Under the pieces are notes generated by a model. It saw nothing but the letters and a program-made list of their open reading frames with translations. It was not told the DNA's origin and made no database searches. From Zygotorulaspora mrakii (Eukaryota > Ascomycota > Saccharomycetes > Saccharomycetales > Saccharomycetaceae): a stretch of 64,000 bases of DNA. This document shows positions 22,401 to 33,439 of the stretch, piece after piece. The translations under genes and the position numbers were made by a program. Where the stretch lies: the NCBI RefSeq assembly GCF_013402915.1, contig NC_050720.1, positions 496,001 through 560,000 on the forward strand. The letters are read 5' to 3'. Position 1 is the stretch's first letter. The number at the start of each line of letters is the position of its first letter.

Positions 22401-23843
22401 TTTGACATTCTTTTTGCCTTTAGCATTAGGATTTGTATAGAATTCGTTTTCTCTAATAGCGTCTCTAGATTTTTGGTTACCCATATAACAGATACAGTTC
22501 AGATCAGGCGCCCATTTATCAAAAGTCTCCTGCCAGGCAGGCATTGTAGATAAGGGAACGACGACTAGATGTGGGCCGTTTTGTCGACGAGCATATACTA
22601 GCCAACTTATAAAGGAAACGGTCTGAACAGTTTTTCCCAATCCCATTTCATCTGCCAAAATACCATTATCATTCTTTGACCATAAAAATGCCATCCAATT
22701 AATACCTGTCAATTGAAAATCTCTAAGTTCACCTCCTTTGATGAATGGTGGCTGCACGCTGAGTTTTTCGAACTGTGGCCTCTGAGCGGTATAGTTGCTA
22801 GAGAATTGCGGTAAAATTTTCGAGTTAGCTCTCCCTTGGAAATGCTTAACCTGTTCGGGAGCTAACTCTACAATCTCTGTTGCATTTTCCCATGTGGCTT
22901 CATCATAATTTAAACGACGCCATTTTACAAGGTATTGCAACTGTGATGTTCCATCACTTGTTAACTCACGCTTGCTATCTATAATTCTGTCCGGTTCTTG
23001 AAACTCTTTGAACTCATCCAACCTTCTTTCTTGGTCCATGTCCATTGCTTCTAGATCCTCAATCATCACATAAGGATCCAGTCTAAATTGAAGATCTTGT
23101 ATGAGAAATGACTTACAATAATTTTCGAGTCTTTTAATACCACGAACTTGATCAAGTGATGCAAAGGTTTCCCAAGTATTATGTAGGTGAGAGCGATCGC
23201 TCCACTTAATCAAATATTCGTAGTTGGATTTACATTGTTCTAAAGTAGGAACAATTTTCTCAGTAGATTTATCGATACCTTCCTTTAATCTGTGCGTCAC
23301 TATAAGATCAATACCATGGTCTTCTCCCGGCTGGGGTGTTGCAGATTCCTCGTACTGGCCCTCTTCCGCTTCTTCAGAATCCATATCTTCATCCTCGTCG
23401 TCCAATTCATCTCCCGATTCTAAAAGGTCATCATCTGAGTAGTCAGTATTATAGTTTACTGACTTGTTATTTCGTGAGGAGAACCTTGTTGGTATGACAA
23501 CGTTAGCTTCCTTTATCTTTTTCTTTAATGAGGCTTTTTTTTTATATGTACGTGCTGTTTTTGGTTTCTGGCTAGACGTGTAATAGTCAACGTCATCATC
23601 GTCTATGTCAGCGTCCTCGTCGGAACCCTCTTGGTCCTCGTCATCGCCTTCATCATCAACCTCAGCGTCGGAATCATCGGCAGCGTCTTCATTATATTTC
23701 GTTCTTCTCCTTCCGGATGCCTTTATGCTATCTTCATCGTCGTCGTCACTGAAATAACTCTTTGGGGGGGCTCTATGTGATCTTCTCAATCCATACAATT
23801 CTGGATTTTCCAGAATCTCTGAGGTAACATCTTTCATTCCCAT
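19410..23843 (-). CDS. CHD1: Chromatin remodeller Chd1 (YER164W homologue)
   Basis: 1477 residues (1468 in S. cerevisiae). It is an ATP-dependent nucleosome-spacing enzyme acting with transcription elongation. The N-terminus is very acidic (about 30-90 and 135-165). Tandem chromodomains cover roughly 175-250 and 285-345. The Snf2-type ATPase has DEMGLGKT (398-405) and DEAH (510-513), and its C-lobe carries the [13 protein letters not shown] and RAHRIGQ motifs. The SANT/SLIDE-type DNA-binding region is around 1020-1280 ([21 protein letters not shown]). A Ser/Pro-rich linker and the CHCT-type C-terminal helical domain follow ([21 protein letters not shown]). The start could be Met1 or Met3. It is adjacent to PAB1 in the S. 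cerevisiae order YER164W-YER165W. Confidence 0.98.
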   Translation of the reverse strand: MGMKDVTSEILENPELYGLRRSHRAPPKSYFSDDDDEDSIKASGRRRTKYNEDAADDSDAEVDDEGDDEDQEGSDEDADIDDDDVDYYTSSQKPKTARTYKKKASLKKKIKEANVVIPTRFSSRNNKSVNYNTDYSDDDLLESGDELDDEDEDMDSEEAEEGQYEESATPQPGEDHGIDLIVTHRLKEGIDKSTEKIVPTLEQCKSNYEYLIKWSDRSHLHNTWETFASLDQVRGIKRLENYCKSFLIQDLQFRLDPYVMIEDLEAMDMDQERRLDEFKEFQEPDRIIDSKRELTSDGTSQLQYLVKWRRLNYDEATWENATEIVELAPEQVKHFQGRANSKILPQFSSNYTAQRPQFEKLSVQPPFIKGGELRDFQLTGINWMAFLWSKNDNGILADEMGLGKTVQTVSFISWLVYARRQNGPHLVVVPLSTMPAWQETFDKWAPDLNCICYMGNQKSRDAIRENEFYTNPNAKGKKNVKFNVLMTTYEYILKDRMELGSIKWQFLAVDEAHRLKNAESSLYESLNSLKVSNRLLITGTPLQNNIKELAALVNFLMPGRFTIDQEIDFENQDDKQEEYIRDLHLRLQPFILRRLKKDVEKSLPGKTERILRVELSDVQTEYYKNILTKNYSALTAGAKGGHFSLLNIMSELKKASNHPYLFDNAEERVLEKFGDGSKSRENILRGMIMSSGKMVLLDKLLTRLKKDGHRVLIFSQMVRILDILGDYLAIKGIAFQRLDGTVPSSQRRISIEHFNAPDSNDFAFLLSTRAGGLGINLMTADTVIIFDSDWNPQADLQAMARAHRIGQKNHVMVYRLVSKDTVEEEVLERARKKMILEYAIISLGVTDGKKYTKKNEPSSGELSEILKFGAGNMFAAKDNQKKLEDLNLDDVLDHAEDHVTTPELGESHLGGEEFLRQFEVTDYKADVDWDDIIPEDELKKIQDEDQKRKDEEYVQEQLQLMNRRNNALKKITNSIKGEGEELDDDDDDDTKSSRKRAKANNMDVLDEREIRALYKTILKYGVLTNMFEAMIADGTLPVKSIEKYEEVYNDILAIAKEHLQREESKRIKLLASLEKKAKEYRQKLNSNQIKAEDQPKDNPLSRLAAKRKEKRAVLFEYDKVRNLNAESLLNRIEDMKLLKTVIDNNYKSDPLKFKFKRPPKPAQNWNCDWNQNDDEKLMAGIYKYGHGSWTQIRDDPFLGLTDKIFLNEAQPVAKENKEPDDSHPNDGNPPDKRGKGITGSSKKVPGAIHLGRRFDYLVSLLRDEVNGVNTATPSGASTPVNDVSHEKLPIKKRPRKAGTSTNSRASTPDSSSYKSDHSSKRLKPLPKGPAAMTHNRTNTSASSNGTAKSVKNSSAKSSGTDTPPPVPTQAPHEKEYESMDEEECMNIMGDIRSSLIRLRRGGKGLDRKEWAGILKKELTAVGSHIEKQMDSSRKHTPVKFKKHLWSYSSNFWPASVKSQKLMAMYDKITAKPDQAKS

Positions 23844-24321
23844 GACAGAACTTCTATCAATGCTTCTTCAGCTTGCACAAATTAAAGAAAAAGAAATACT
23901 ATCTCAGAGTAAATATCAATATACCGTGAGCGTTTCAGCTTTACTGCCGTTCACACTTTTGGATATAGTTCACAGTTTATTTGTTTTTACTTTCACCAGA
24001 CTCGCAACAATCAGTGCAAAAGACGATAGTAACACAAGATACCACAGCGAAATCGAAAAACCAATTTGACAGTAGCTCACCGCTTATCCTCGATTGAAAG
24101 TTTCTTGCTGTCTTGGAGTGTTCTAACTAGAGGATGCACAGTTTCCATTTGGATTTAGCGATTAGGATATGAACCGTCCGTGAAGTTGAAGTTTCAGCTG
24201 CCTCGGTATCAAGAAAAAAATTCCTACAAGAGAGGGTAACAAAGATACGATTAGCTTCGAGGTAGTCTACTGAAGTGTTCAAGACATTTAGGACTGTTTG
24301 CTAGCGTTCGTCACCAACTTA

Positions 24322-24365
24322 TTTTATCAACAATTGATATTTCCTAATATTTGTTGATGATAAAA
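24322..24365. repeat. Imperfect inverted repeat in the CHD1/RLI1 spacer
   Basis: The left arm TTTTATCAACAA (24322-24333) matches the right arm TTGTTGATGATAAAA (24351-24365) apart from an extra GAT. The arm tips TCAACA and TGTTGA resemble LTR termini, but no LTR body is recognisable on either side. Confidence 0.5.
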
Positions 24366-25209
24366 TGAAAGCTGCATGGACCAAAACAAGCACCATGTAT
24401 AGTTCATCCAGTTGTGAATTTAATTAATGAAGAGGAGAAATCCTTCACTAGGTCCCAATCAAAGTTCCCAACGAGATTAGGCGCAACTCATCGCGTAGCT
24501 GTAGAAGCCCTCCGATGATGCATAGTGGACAATTCCCCAGACTTGCACCGACTGTGAAAAAAGCGCAATGGCCTAAGTTTCGCAAAGTCAACGGAACAGC
24601 CTAGTCATTGAGCTGCACAAAGTGCCACGGAAGATGAGAGATCGCCCTGCCCCAGTACGGTGACTCGAATGACATCTCCATTATTTCATCTCAGTAACGA
24701 GCCATCCCTCCAGCTTTGTAGAATAATTGACCTTTAATCTAAACCAACTGAGCACTCAATGTACACCTCCAGCGTAGACCTAAGCGCAGGAGCAGGGAGT
24801 AACCTTCGAGATGAGGCAGCGGAAATTCAATTCGTAATGATGCAAGCCCAAGGACTTTCCGAAAATAGAGTTAAGGCTCTCCGCCACGCCCAGAACGAAG
24901 CAGTAACATCATATCTTGCCGGAAAGACTTGCAAAAATTTTCGACCTGGCCAACATATTCCATCTTACGCTGCCAAAGTACAGTGAAGACGACCTCACAA
25001 AAATTCTCAAGAGGAGCATGCCTTGAGTAATAGCTGGGACTCCACGAGTGCCGACACATCTACACCGCCTTGAACAGCAGCAGACGCAAACACGGCAACC
25101 ATGCAAGTCGTTATACCCCCAACTCCTACCTTTGAAGTTTCAATAGGTGTGGCAAAAAGAGGTGAACTCTCTCTCTCTGATGGCTTTTTATAGCAAAATT
25201 ATATCAGTA

Positions 25210-25216
25210 TTACCCG
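25210..25216 (+). promoter_or_regulatory. Reb1-type site upstream of RLI1
   Basis: TTACCCG followed by G, about 190 bp before the RLI1 ATG. It matches the Reb1 consensus core. Confidence 0.5.
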
Positions 25217-25405
25217 GACCTTCGAAAAACTTCAATCTGGGTAACCTTGTCAATAAAAAATTTTTATGCTCATCGAGCATCGCAGAAATTGGAAGTGAAG
25301 AAACAGCTGAAATTGACAATATAATTGAAGCTTTGGGAGGTCATTCTATAGTGTACAAAAGGCTTGTGAAATCTTAGATTGTTCAATTATCAAAGGGTCA
25401 AAGAG

Positions 25406-27229
25406 ATGAGTAGTAAGAATACTCGTATCGCCATTGTGAGCGAAGATAAATGTAAACCAAAGAAGTGTCGTCAAGAATGTAAACGTTCATGTCCGGTGGT
25501 CAAGACGGGTAAACTGTGTATCGAAGTATTGCCAACTTCGAAAATTGCCTTCATCTCCGAGATTTTGTGTATCGGTTGTGGTATTTGTGTGAAGAAGTGT
25601 CCTTTTGGTGCGATCAACATTATCAATCTGCCTACTAATTTGGAGGCACACGTGACGCATCGTTATTCTGCTAATAGTTTCAAATTGCATAGATTACCAA
25701 CTCCAAGACCTGGTCAGGTTCTTGGTCTTGTTGGTACCAATGGTATCGGTAAGTCTACAGCTTTGAAAATTCTAGCGGGGAAACAGAAGCCAAATTTGGG
25801 ACGTTATGATGATCCACCAGAATGGCAAGAGATTATCAAGTATTTCCGTGGGTCTGAATTGCAAAACTACTTTACGAAGATGCTGGAAGATGACATCAAG
25901 GCCATTATCAAACCACAATACGTTGATAATATTCCTCGTGCGATCAAAGGACCTATACAAAAAGTTGGTGAAATTTTAAAATTGAGAATGGAAAGATCTC
26001 AGGATGAGGTTAAATACTTTATCAAAATCATGGATTTACAGAACGTTTTGAACAGAGAGATTAGTAAATTGTCGGGTGGTGAGTTGCAAAGATTTGCCAT
26101 TACTATGTCTTGCGTTCAAAAGGCCGACGTTTATATGTTTGATGAGCCATCTTCATATTTGGATGTTAAACAACGTCTCAACGCTGCTTTAGTCATTCGA
26201 TCTTTATTGGACCCTCAAACGTACGTTATTTGTGTGGAGCATGATTTATCTGTTTTGGATTATTTGTCCGATTTTGTTTGTATTATTTATGGTGTCCCAT
26301 CAGTCTATGGTGTTGTTACATTACCTTCCTCTGTTAGAGAAGGTATCAATATTTTCCTTGATGGTCATATTCCATCAGAAAATCTAAGATTCAGAACTGA
26401 AGCGTTACAATTCAGATTAGCTGATGCTAACGATGATCTAAGGGACGATGCGACTCGTGATTATTCGTATCCTGCAATGAAACGTACTCAAGGTGATTTC
26501 GTTTTAAATGTTGAATCTGGTGAGTTTTCTGATTCTGAAATTTTAGTTATGATGGGTGAAAATGGTACTGGTAAGACAACTTTAATTAAATTGCTAGCCG
26601 GTGTTATTGAAGCGGACGATGGTCAAAAAGTTCCAAAACTAAACGTGTCAATGAAGCCACAAAAGATTGCACCAAAATTTCCAGGTACCGTGAGACAATT
26701 ATTTTTCAAAAAGATCAGAGGTCAATTTTTGAACCCACAGTTTCAAACCGATGTTGTTAAACCTTTGAAGATTGATGATATCATCGACCAAGAAGTTCAA
26801 CATTTATCTGGTGGTGAATTACAAAGAGTTGCCATTGTATTGGGCTTGGGTATCCCAGCTGATATCTATTTGATTGATGAACCTTCTGCTTATTTGGATT
26901 CCGAACAACGTATTATATGTTCTAAAGTTATCAGAAGATTTATTCTGCATAACAAGAAAACAGCCTTTATTGTTGAGCACGATTTCATCATGGCAACTTA
27001 TTTAGCTGATAAAGTTATCGTTTTCGAAGGTCAACCATCAAAGAATGCATTTTCAGGGTCACCAGAATCTCTGTTGACAGGTTGTAATAGATTCTTGAAA
27101 AATTTAAATGTTACCTTTAGAAGAGACCCAAATTCGTTCAGACCAAGAATTAATAAACTTGATTCTCAAATGGACAAAGAGCAAAAGTTATCTGGTAATT
27201 ATTTCTTCCTGGATAATGTCAACGTTTAA
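25406..27229 (+). CDS. RLI1: Ribosome-recycling iron-sulphur ATPase Rli1/ABCE1 (YDR091C homologue)
   Basis: 607 residues from the ATG at 25406 (608 in S. cerevisiae). The open frame extends nine codons upstream to a TTG, which has no support. Rli1 splits 80S/post-termination ribosomes and works in initiation and ribosome export. The N-terminal ferredoxin-like domain binds two [4Fe-4S] clusters: Cys16, 21, 25, 29 and Cys55, 58, 61, 65. Cassette 1 has GTNGIGKS (110-117), LSGGELQR (222-229) and [10 protein letters not shown]. Cassette 2 has GENGTGKT (384-391), a second LSGGELQR and [10 protein letters not shown]. The hinge motifs and C-terminus SGNYFFLDN are intact. It is one of the most conserved proteins of the window. 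Confidence 0.98.
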   Translation: MSSKNTRIAIVSEDKCKPKKCRQECKRSCPVVKTGKLCIEVLPTSKIAFISEILCIGCGICVKKCPFGAINIINLPTNLEAHVTHRYSANSFKLHRLPTPRPGQVLGLVGTNGIGKSTALKILAGKQKPNLGRYDDPPEWQEIIKYFRGSELQNYFTKMLEDDIKAIIKPQYVDNIPRAIKGPIQKVGEILKLRMERSQDEVKYFIKIMDLQNVLNREISKLSGGELQRFAITMSCVQKADVYMFDEPSSYLDVKQRLNAALVIRSLLDPQTYVICVEHDLSVLDYLSDFVCIIYGVPSVYGVVTLPSSVREGINIFLDGHIPSENLRFRTEALQFRLADANDDLRDDATRDYSYPAMKRTQGDFVLNVESGEFSDSEILVMMGENGTGKTTLIKLLAGVIEADDGQKVPKLNVSMKPQKIAPKFPGTVRQLFFKKIRGQFLNPQFQTDVVKPLKIDDIIDQEVQHLSGGELQRVAIVLGLGIPADIYLIDEPSAYLDSEQRIICSKVIRRFILHNKKTAFIVEHDFIMATYLADKVIVFEGQPSKNAFSGSPESLLTGCNRFLKNLNVTFRRDPNSFRPRINKLDSQMDKEQKLSGNYFFLDNVNV

Positions 27230-27721
27230 GAACCTTACTGGGCACGACACGTCTAAACCGATTCTGAAAGTGATAATCTCAAAGTGACGAAAGAGTAATG
27301 TACATCTTTCCCGCTTGAATTTGTCTTTTGATCAGGATTTCGATATATTTCACTACTAGTGGCGCCATTCACAAATTAATAAAACGATGCGCCGTCATCG
27401 TGTACAGTAGTTGCATTTCTCGATATATTTTCCTCCATATTATCGGATGTATAGATATGTATAATATATAGATATGCATTATTTATTATTTGAGTTTCTC
27501 TGTGTGTGATACATGCCACTAGATGATTGTATTATAAAAAGTCTTCAATTTCTCTTTTTATGTTTGGCCCTTCTCAGGTTAATTTTAACATGTTTTTGTT
27601 GACAAAAAAATGAAAATCACTCAATAAAATGATATGCATATATACAGGCTTGCAAAAGAGCTAAACCACTTCACGGCACTCGACCTGCTACCAAGTATCT
27701 ACGGTTTAGGTCTATACAGAT
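27230..27721. other. Spacer RLI1 3' end / GCG1 promoter
   Basis: It contains TA-rich efficiency-type elements (27450-27475, with TATATA and TATGTA) likely to direct RLI1 3' end formation. A sequence near 27555 matches the ARS core consensus in 10 of 11 positions, too weak alone to call an origin. No gene is seen. Confidence 0.5.
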
Positions 27722-28432
27722 ATGACGAGGACTGAGGGCCTGTATGTACTGGGATATGGATCTTTAATTTATAAGCCGCCGCCGCACTACACACACAGGA
27801 TCTTAGCGATAATTCACGGTTTTGTGCGCAGGTTTTGGCAGAGCTCAACAGATCATAGAGGAGTACCAGCGCTGCCAGGCAGAGTTGCAACGTTGGTATC
27901 CTATGAGGATATAGTAAGAACTCCTGCGTTTATGCGTGATCTGCAATTGCATGACAAGATCAGCGATATTCAGGGTCCTGATGATCTAACTACAATCGGA
28001 GTAGTGTATTACATTCCGCCGGAACATGCAGATGAAGTAAGAAGGTATCTTGACGTAAGGGAGCAGGGTGGGTATACGCAGCATGAAGTGAATGTTCATC
28101 TCGAGACGTCTCCTGATCAGGAGGGCGAATTAGAACATTTGTTGCAAGAGTTACCATCACACCCAAAGTCCGCCAGAAAGATTCTGCAAACTACTGTATA
28201 CATTGGAACGATTGATAATGTTTCTTTTGTCGGTCAAGAAGACATAAAATCCACAGCACGAACAATATCTAAGGCCAAGGGACCTAGTGGCACAAACTAT
28301 GCGTATTTGAAGATGCTGCACAATGCCCTGGAACAGATGCCAATATTTCACAACAATACCCGTGTAAATGATCTTTACCTGGAGAGCCTATTAAGACAGG
28401 TCGAATCTCTAGAACAGGAGGAGTCATGTTGA
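27722..28432 (+). CDS. GCG1: Gamma-glutamylcyclotransferase, Gcg1 (YER163C homologue)
   Basis: 236 residues (232 in S. cerevisiae). A ChaC-family enzyme that degrades cytosolic glutathione to 5-oxoproline and Cys-Gly. The substrate-binding loop VLGYGSLIYKPPP (9-21) and the catalytic Glu114 in REQGGY are present. No signal sequence is seen. It lies between RLI1 and the YDR090C homologue on the same strand, alternating YDR and YER counterparts as expected for the pre-duplication order. Confidence 0.95.
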   Translation: MTRTEGLYVLGYGSLIYKPPPHYTHRILAIIHGFVRRFWQSSTDHRGVPALPGRVATLVSYEDIVRTPAFMRDLQLHDKISDIQGPDDLTTIGVVYYIPPEHADEVRRYLDVREQGGYTQHEVNVHLETSPDQEGELEHLLQELPSHPKSARKILQTTVYIGTIDNVSFVGQEDIKSTARTISKAKGPSGTNYAYLKMLHNALEQMPIFHNNTRVNDLYLESLLRQVESLEQEESC

Positions 28433-28604
28433 TGGCTTTTCTTATATTTTCGTCGGTTGACGTTCTTCAGGTTTTTTTTTCATTTTCATCACTTAGAATG
28501 AATCATTTCCGAAAATTCTGATATTCAGCAATGCGATCTTGATTGCACAAAAGTTATGATCTATTTATGATAGACTTTCAGTGATTGATCAAAGGGTACC
28601 AGTA

Positions 28605-29522
28605 ATGATATCTGAAAGAGCTGCCACTGCGTTGGCTACAGTTGGTACAGTATGCTGGTGTATTCAACTGATACCACAAATATGGTATAATTGGAGGAGG
28701 AAGGATTGTACGGGGTTACCACCAATTATGATGTTATTGTGGGTTGTCTCTGGTATTCCATTTGCAATATATTTTTGCGTTAGTGAGGGAAATATAACTT
28801 TGCAAGTACAACCACATCTTTTCATGTTTTTTTGTTTGATCAGTTTCGTTCAGTCGTGCTATTACCCCCCAGTCCGCATGACTCGTTGGAAAATAATTGC
28901 GGTGCTAGTTGCCTTCGGTGCTGTAGATATTGGAATGGAGATTGGTTTCATATTATGGCTTCGTCCTCTCTATCGGAAGGGTATCCATTGGCCGGCTTTA
29001 ATTTTTGGTATTCTTGCATCTATTTTCCTGGCGTGTGGTTTGATACCACCCTACATTGAGCTAGCTAAGAGAAACGGTCGTGTTGTCGGTATTAATTTTA
29101 TCTTTTTGCTTATAGATTCTATGGGAGCTTGGCTATCGATTGTGAGTGTTATCTTGGGTAACATGGACATTATGGGTATCGTTTTATATTGCATCGTGGC
29201 GGCGCTGGAACTAGGAATATTTATCTCGCACTTTGTTTGGTGGTGTAGATTTAGACGGTCAGGCAGCTGTGATGTGCCAGATGAGAAAGTTTATGAAAGC
29301 AATGATCACGACAAAAATGCAATTGAGAATAATGGTGCCGCCAGTATATCTAGGCCCCGCGCATCAGATGCGACCTACGATGATGATGATGATGATGATT
29401 ACCATAGTGTAATAGGGGAGCAAAACATTGGTGCTTCAAGGATGCTTCGTGCAGTTCATGGTGTGAGTTTGCAGAGGGATGTCCTAACATATGGTGAGAT
29501 CGAGAGCAATGAGCAGACGTGA
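28605..29522 (+). CDS. PQ-loop-like membrane protein, YDR090C homologue
   Basis: 305 residues from the ATG at 28605 (310 in S. cerevisiae). The frame runs eight codons upstream to a GTG, which I do not use. About seven hydrophobic helices occupy residues 5-220. A PQ pair stands in helix 1 (IQLIPQIWYNW, Pro24-Gln25). The second repeat has PP instead (GLIPPYIELAKRNGR). Related PQ-loop proteins export amino acids from vacuoles or lysosomes or act as sorting receptors, but the substrate of the YDR090C group is unknown. The cytosolic tail has seven Asp in a row, encoded by a (GAT)7 repeat at 29379-29399. Confidence 0.88.
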   Translation: MISERAATALATVGTVCWCIQLIPQIWYNWRRKDCTGLPPIMMLLWVVSGIPFAIYFCVSEGNITLQVQPHLFMFFCLISFVQSCYYPPVRMTRWKIIAVLVAFGAVDIGMEIGFILWLRPLYRKGIHWPALIFGILASIFLACGLIPPYIELAKRNGRVVGINFIFLLIDSMGAWLSIVSVILGNMDIMGIVLYCIVAALELGIFISHFVWWCRFRRSGSCDVPDEKVYESNDHDKNAIENNGAASISRPRASDATYDDDDDDDYHSVIGEQNIGASRMLRAVHGVSLQRDVLTYGEIESNEQT

Positions 29523-29933
29523 AATTCCATCAAGGTAAAATGTCGAAGAAAAAAAATACTTTATATTATATTTTTTAACTCAACTACTTATTTATATACT
29601 TATCTAACAATTGTAGGTAGGGTTTATGATTGTATATGCAAGCTTTTTAACCTTTTGCTAGAGATGACTTAAATATGAAAAAAGTATTTTTGTCACATAC
29701 GAATTGAAAACTATCTTGCACAACTAACCAATTTCCATAGGGAAATTTGATGAAAGCTAATACTACATCGAGCAACTGTAATCTGCAGAGCGTTCGATCA
29801 GGTGGACTGTATATCATATCTGTTTCTCACGTTGATATTGATCTAACTTTGAGAAAATAGGTCTGCTGACAAGAAAGTCTGTTGCATAGACAGTTGAGGC
29901 TTAATCACTCGAGCACCTCAAAATTTTGGGCAT
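29523..29933. other. Spacer YDR090C homologue / RAD4
   Basis: AT-rich 3' region followed by the RAD4 promoter. No gene or RNA is seen. Confidence 0.5.
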
Positions 29934-32201
29934 ATGGATGATAAAATTTCACCGGAATATTTCCATCTGATAAGGAAAGTACTTCGAGAGAAAGAACCTC
30001 ACACTGAGAGACCATTAAAGAAGAAGCGGCGCACTCGGGGAGCGAATGCATCAGAAAAGGACGACACTGTTGCAAACTGTGAGATTATTTCTGCCGATTC
30101 ACCTATAAAACACGATGTGATAAGTTTGAGCTCTTCAGGATCAGATTTTGAGGAAGCGACTCCAGAGTCAACTTTCGAGGAAGACTCTTCGAATGATGAT
30201 GACGATAGTGATGAATTTGAAGATGTCACAGAACCATCTGAGGTGCAAGAAAAGGTAAGTGGTGACATATCCATTATTATGGATGTCTCGGGTACCACAC
30301 GTAAGCAAGTTACAGAAAGAAAACCAAGAAATGTGTGTTCCAACGAAGAAAGAAAGTACCGCAAATATATGCATATGGCAGTTCTGCTATGTCTTATGAT
30401 TCACGGAGCCTTGAGGAATTCGTGGATCGGAAATGCGAAGCTATTGCGTAGGCTCAGCAAATTAGTTCCCGATAAGGTTTTCAGATTGCTTCATCCAGAA
30501 AAAGATGAGGAGCTGCCCTTAAGAAGCACTAGAAAGCTATTAGATGGACTAAAAATGTGCATGGAAATATGGCAAAAACATTGGAAGATAATGAGGAGAT
30601 ATGAGGGATATGAGTGCTATATGAAGCACTGGGATGAAATCAAAGGAAAGATAGATATGAAGCGGAGCTTGACAGAGCAACAGTTTGTTCGACAAGTTCT
30701 CAAAGGTCAAGGTAATCGTGACATAGCTAGTCAAGGCTTCATTGCGTTACTTCGCTCTTGTAGTCTGAATGCAAGACTAGTTATGTCATGTCAACCACCT
30801 GACTTTACTGATTTAAAGGAACATTTATCAGTGAGTAAGAAAAAAAGGATCTCGGAGAGTACATTCAAATATCCCATCTTTTGGTGTGAAGTTTGGGATA
30901 AGTTCAGTAAAAAATGGATCACTATTGATCCAATAAACTTGAAAACTATCGAACAGATTAGATTTAATTCAAAATTAGAACCTCACGGTGTTGCTGGCAG
31001 CGACAGAAACTGTATGCGCTACGTAATTGCATATGACAGAAAAGATGGATGCAAGGACATAACAAGAAGATATCAACATTGGTTCAACTCAAAGTGCCGG
31101 CGAAGAAGAATTACTAAAGAACCGGAAGGTGCCTTTTGGTATGAAAAGATATTGAAAAAGTTGCATAGAAGAAAGAAAACCAAAATTGATGATTACGAGG
31201 ATGAATATATGAGAGATAGGGATGAGAATGAGAGTATGCCAGATAACATTCAAGATTTGAAAAATCATCCAAAATTTGTACTTGAGAAAGATTTAAAAGC
31301 GAATCAATGCATCAAAGCTGGATGCAAAGAATGTGGTTACTTGAACGTCAATCATAAGAAAAAGATTTTGAAAGTATACAATAGAAGAGATGTACTGGAT
31401 TTGAAAAGTGCTAGACAGTGGTATAATGATGGGAGAATCTTGAAGATCGGAAGCAAGTATCGCAAAATTATCCAGAAGCAAAATTGGAGGAAACCTGGTA
31501 GCTCGGAAGAGACTAGAGAAGAGCGTTTATATAGTATCGAGGATACAGAAGTCTATATTGCTCCTCTTGCCAGTGCCCCTGACGGCAAGATAGTAAAAAA
31601 TACCTTTGGAAATATCGAAGTGCTTACTCCAACAATGATCCCCATGAATTGTTGTTTAGTGGAAAGCCCTGTCGCAATAAAAGCAGCCAATTTTTTGCAA
31701 ATAGAGTACGCAAGAGCAGTCACTGGCTTCAAATTTGAAAAAGGAAATTCAGCAAAACCTATAATAGGTGGCGTCGTAGTAGCACAATGGTTTAAAGAGG
31801 CAATATTAGCAGCAATAGATGGAATAGAATACTGTGCAGAAAGAGAAGAGTTCGAGAAACATGATCTAGAGAGTTTGAATCGCTGGTATGTTTTATTAAT
31901 GAAACTACGAATCAAGAATAACTTAAATGAATCCTACGGAAAAGTCAATGAAACCACTCTAGTCGATGCAATGCAGGAAAAAACTAGCGAAGACGATGAC
32001 GATACGCCAGATGACCATGTTACAGATAAAGGTGGATTTTTTCCCCATCCTACTAACAATGTTGATGCAGGCGGACAAGCTTCCAACCTTCAGCCAAAAG
32101 AAGAGCCTCTAAGTACAGATAACAAATCGGCTGAACAAATTAGCGACAGAGAGCACTACGATGATGACTACAATGAGTTTATGGAGGAACTAGACTTATG
32201 A
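29934..32201 (+). CDS. RAD4: DNA damage recognition factor Rad4/XPC (YER162C homologue)
   Basis: 755 residues (754 in S. cerevisiae). With Rad23 it finds helix-distorting lesions and starts nucleotide excision repair. The basic/acidic N-terminus (1-110, KKKRRTRG then Ser/Asp/Glu) is disordered. The transglutaminase-like fold follows (about 130-480, e.g. GFIALLRSCSLNARLVMSCQPP and HPIFWCEVWDKF-like FKYPIFWCEVWDKF). Three beta-hairpin domains (about 480-680) end with the segment AARAVTGF-like EYARAVTGFKFEKG and VVVAQWFKEAI. The C-terminal 75 residues are acidic. TFB5, another repair factor, is elsewhere in the window but not adjacent. Confidence 0.95.
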   Translation: MDDKISPEYFHLIRKVLREKEPHTERPLKKKRRTRGANASEKDDTVANCEIISADSPIKHDVISLSSSGSDFEEATPESTFEEDSSNDDDDSDEFEDVTEPSEVQEKVSGDISIIMDVSGTTRKQVTERKPRNVCSNEERKYRKYMHMAVLLCLMIHGALRNSWIGNAKLLRRLSKLVPDKVFRLLHPEKDEELPLRSTRKLLDGLKMCMEIWQKHWKIMRRYEGYECYMKHWDEIKGKIDMKRSLTEQQFVRQVLKGQGNRDIASQGFIALLRSCSLNARLVMSCQPPDFTDLKEHLSVSKKKRISESTFKYPIFWCEVWDKFSKKWITIDPINLKTIEQIRFNSKLEPHGVAGSDRNCMRYVIAYDRKDGCKDITRRYQHWFNSKCRRRRITKEPEGAFWYEKILKKLHRRKKTKIDDYEDEYMRDRDENESMPDNIQDLKNHPKFVLEKDLKANQCIKAGCKECGYLNVNHKKKILKVYNRRDVLDLKSARQWYNDGRILKIGSKYRKIIQKQNWRKPGSSEETREERLYSIEDTEVYIAPLASAPDGKIVKNTFGNIEVLTPTMIPMNCCLVESPVAIKAANFLQIEYARAVTGFKFEKGNSAKPIIGGVVVAQWFKEAILAAIDGIEYCAEREEFEKHDLESLNRWYVLLMKLRIKNNLNESYGKVNETTLVDAMQEKTSEDDDDTPDDHVTDKGGFFPHPTNNVDAGGQASNLQPKEEPLSTDNKSAEQISDREHYDDDYNEFMEELDL

Positions 32202-33439
32202 AACTCTCCTGACAAAAAGCAAAGTTTGGATCATGAGACTCAGCACTAGTTTTACAAAAATATGTATAGCAGAGAATTCGATGGCGCTGCTGTCTCTGGC
32301 GACAAACTAGTAGCATGCTGTTAAACAGAGGATGTTGCAGTGGAGTTTAAAGCAATCCTATGCATCTGCTGTGGCGCTCAAAGGCGATATAGTGAAATAC
32401 AAAATAAATCTTCTACGTCTCACATTCAAAATCCACTACGAAGAATGAGAAAGATTCGTGCATAGGAGGTACAGAATTACTACCGTCTAGTGACTTCCTC
32501 CACTCAAACCTACCCTTCTCAAATTCAAAAGCCACAAGAACACCAGACGTATAGCGCGCATGCCTTCAAAAAACCAGAGCTAATGAGTTGTCTTCGATTC
32601 TTAGGTTGGCAAGTAACGTGTAAATCCCAGGGAGAGAGAAATAGTATATCAGCGAACTATGATATTGAAAATTTTTCTTTGGCTTTAATCATATTCAAAG
32701 AGGATTCAGATTAAAAACAATGCAGTTGTTTGCACTAATAAACACGTTAGGGAAGAGGTGCGGCAAAAACTAATACTTGAAGCATCGATTTTACATGAGG
32801 ATGGTCACATTTATTGAAGGGTCTTGATGAACTCCAACTAACTTGTCACCAGTCACATCAAGCAGCGAGAAAGTGGGGTTTTTTTGGGTGCTTGATGATA
32901 AACCCAATTCTGATCCGATGGCGCTTGCTTCACGCTTTCCTTAAATGAACAGCTTGCATCTAAAAGGCGTGTACTTATCCGCAGCTTCAGAGGGATCCAC
33001 GAGGATACATCAAAAACTGTCTTATCGCATAGAGCATAAATGAATGCTTTTGGTATGTTGCTAGAAGTTAAACGTGCAGGAAAATCTGCTCAAGTAAGGA
33101 CAATTTTTATTTTTCGTTTGCGGATAGAATTAATCTTTAACGACAAGTGGTAAAGTTAAAATTCGTCCCAGATCTAACGGCAGATGCGAACGTCCAATAT
33201 TACAGAGTCTCACGCAGGCTCTCTTCATAATATTTTGGAGAGATCTTTACATACAGCTATATACTTATATCAGTAGGCGGGTAACCTTTACTCGCCTTCG
33301 CGCCGAGACTACTTCAAACTTGATATACAATATATGTTTTGGTCAATCAGTTCTAGTTGTTTGAAGGATCGGAGAGACTGATACCTGGTTTACTCTTAAG
33401 TGTTATGCCCTTTATTCTGTAGTCTACTCAACTAGTTCG
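32202..33439. other. 1.24-kb spacer RAD4 / SPT2
   Basis: Both neighbours are on the plus strand. The longest frame (74 codons at 32490) opens with GTG and resembles nothing I know. In S. cerevisiae a Ty element (YER160C) lies next to this position, but I see no element here. A Reb1-type site lies 155 bp before SPT2. Otherwise nothing. Confidence 0.5.
33278..33284 (+). promoter_or_regulatory. Reb1-type site upstream of SPT2
   Basis: CGGGTAA about 155 bp before the SPT2 ATG, in an otherwise featureless spacer. Confidence 0.5.

Larger units (their letters stand above)
23844..25405. other. 1.56-kb divergent spacer CHD1 / RLI1 with a GC-richer tract
   Basis: Near CHD1 it is ordinary AT-rich promoter DNA. 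An imperfect inverted repeat lies at 24322-24365. From about 24430 to 25140 the base composition is visibly richer in GC than other spacers. One frame runs open from 24759 to 24986 and continues in the same frame to about 25190 with only two stops. I do not recognise the translation, and it may be a decayed gene. Next to RLI1 is a Reb1-type site. Confidence 0.5.

Noticed and set aside
27555..27565. ARS consensus match between RLI1 and GCG1
   Set aside because: Only 10 of 11 bases and the T-rich context makes chance matches common.
28500..28520. Possible centromere CDEIII core (TTTCCGAAAA)
   Set aside because: No AT-rich CDEII-sized block or CDEI at the right distance; it lies in a 170-bp gap between two genes.
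32490..32714. 74-codon frame between RAD4 and SPT2
   Set aside because: Begins with GTG, not a normal yeast start, and resembles nothing known.
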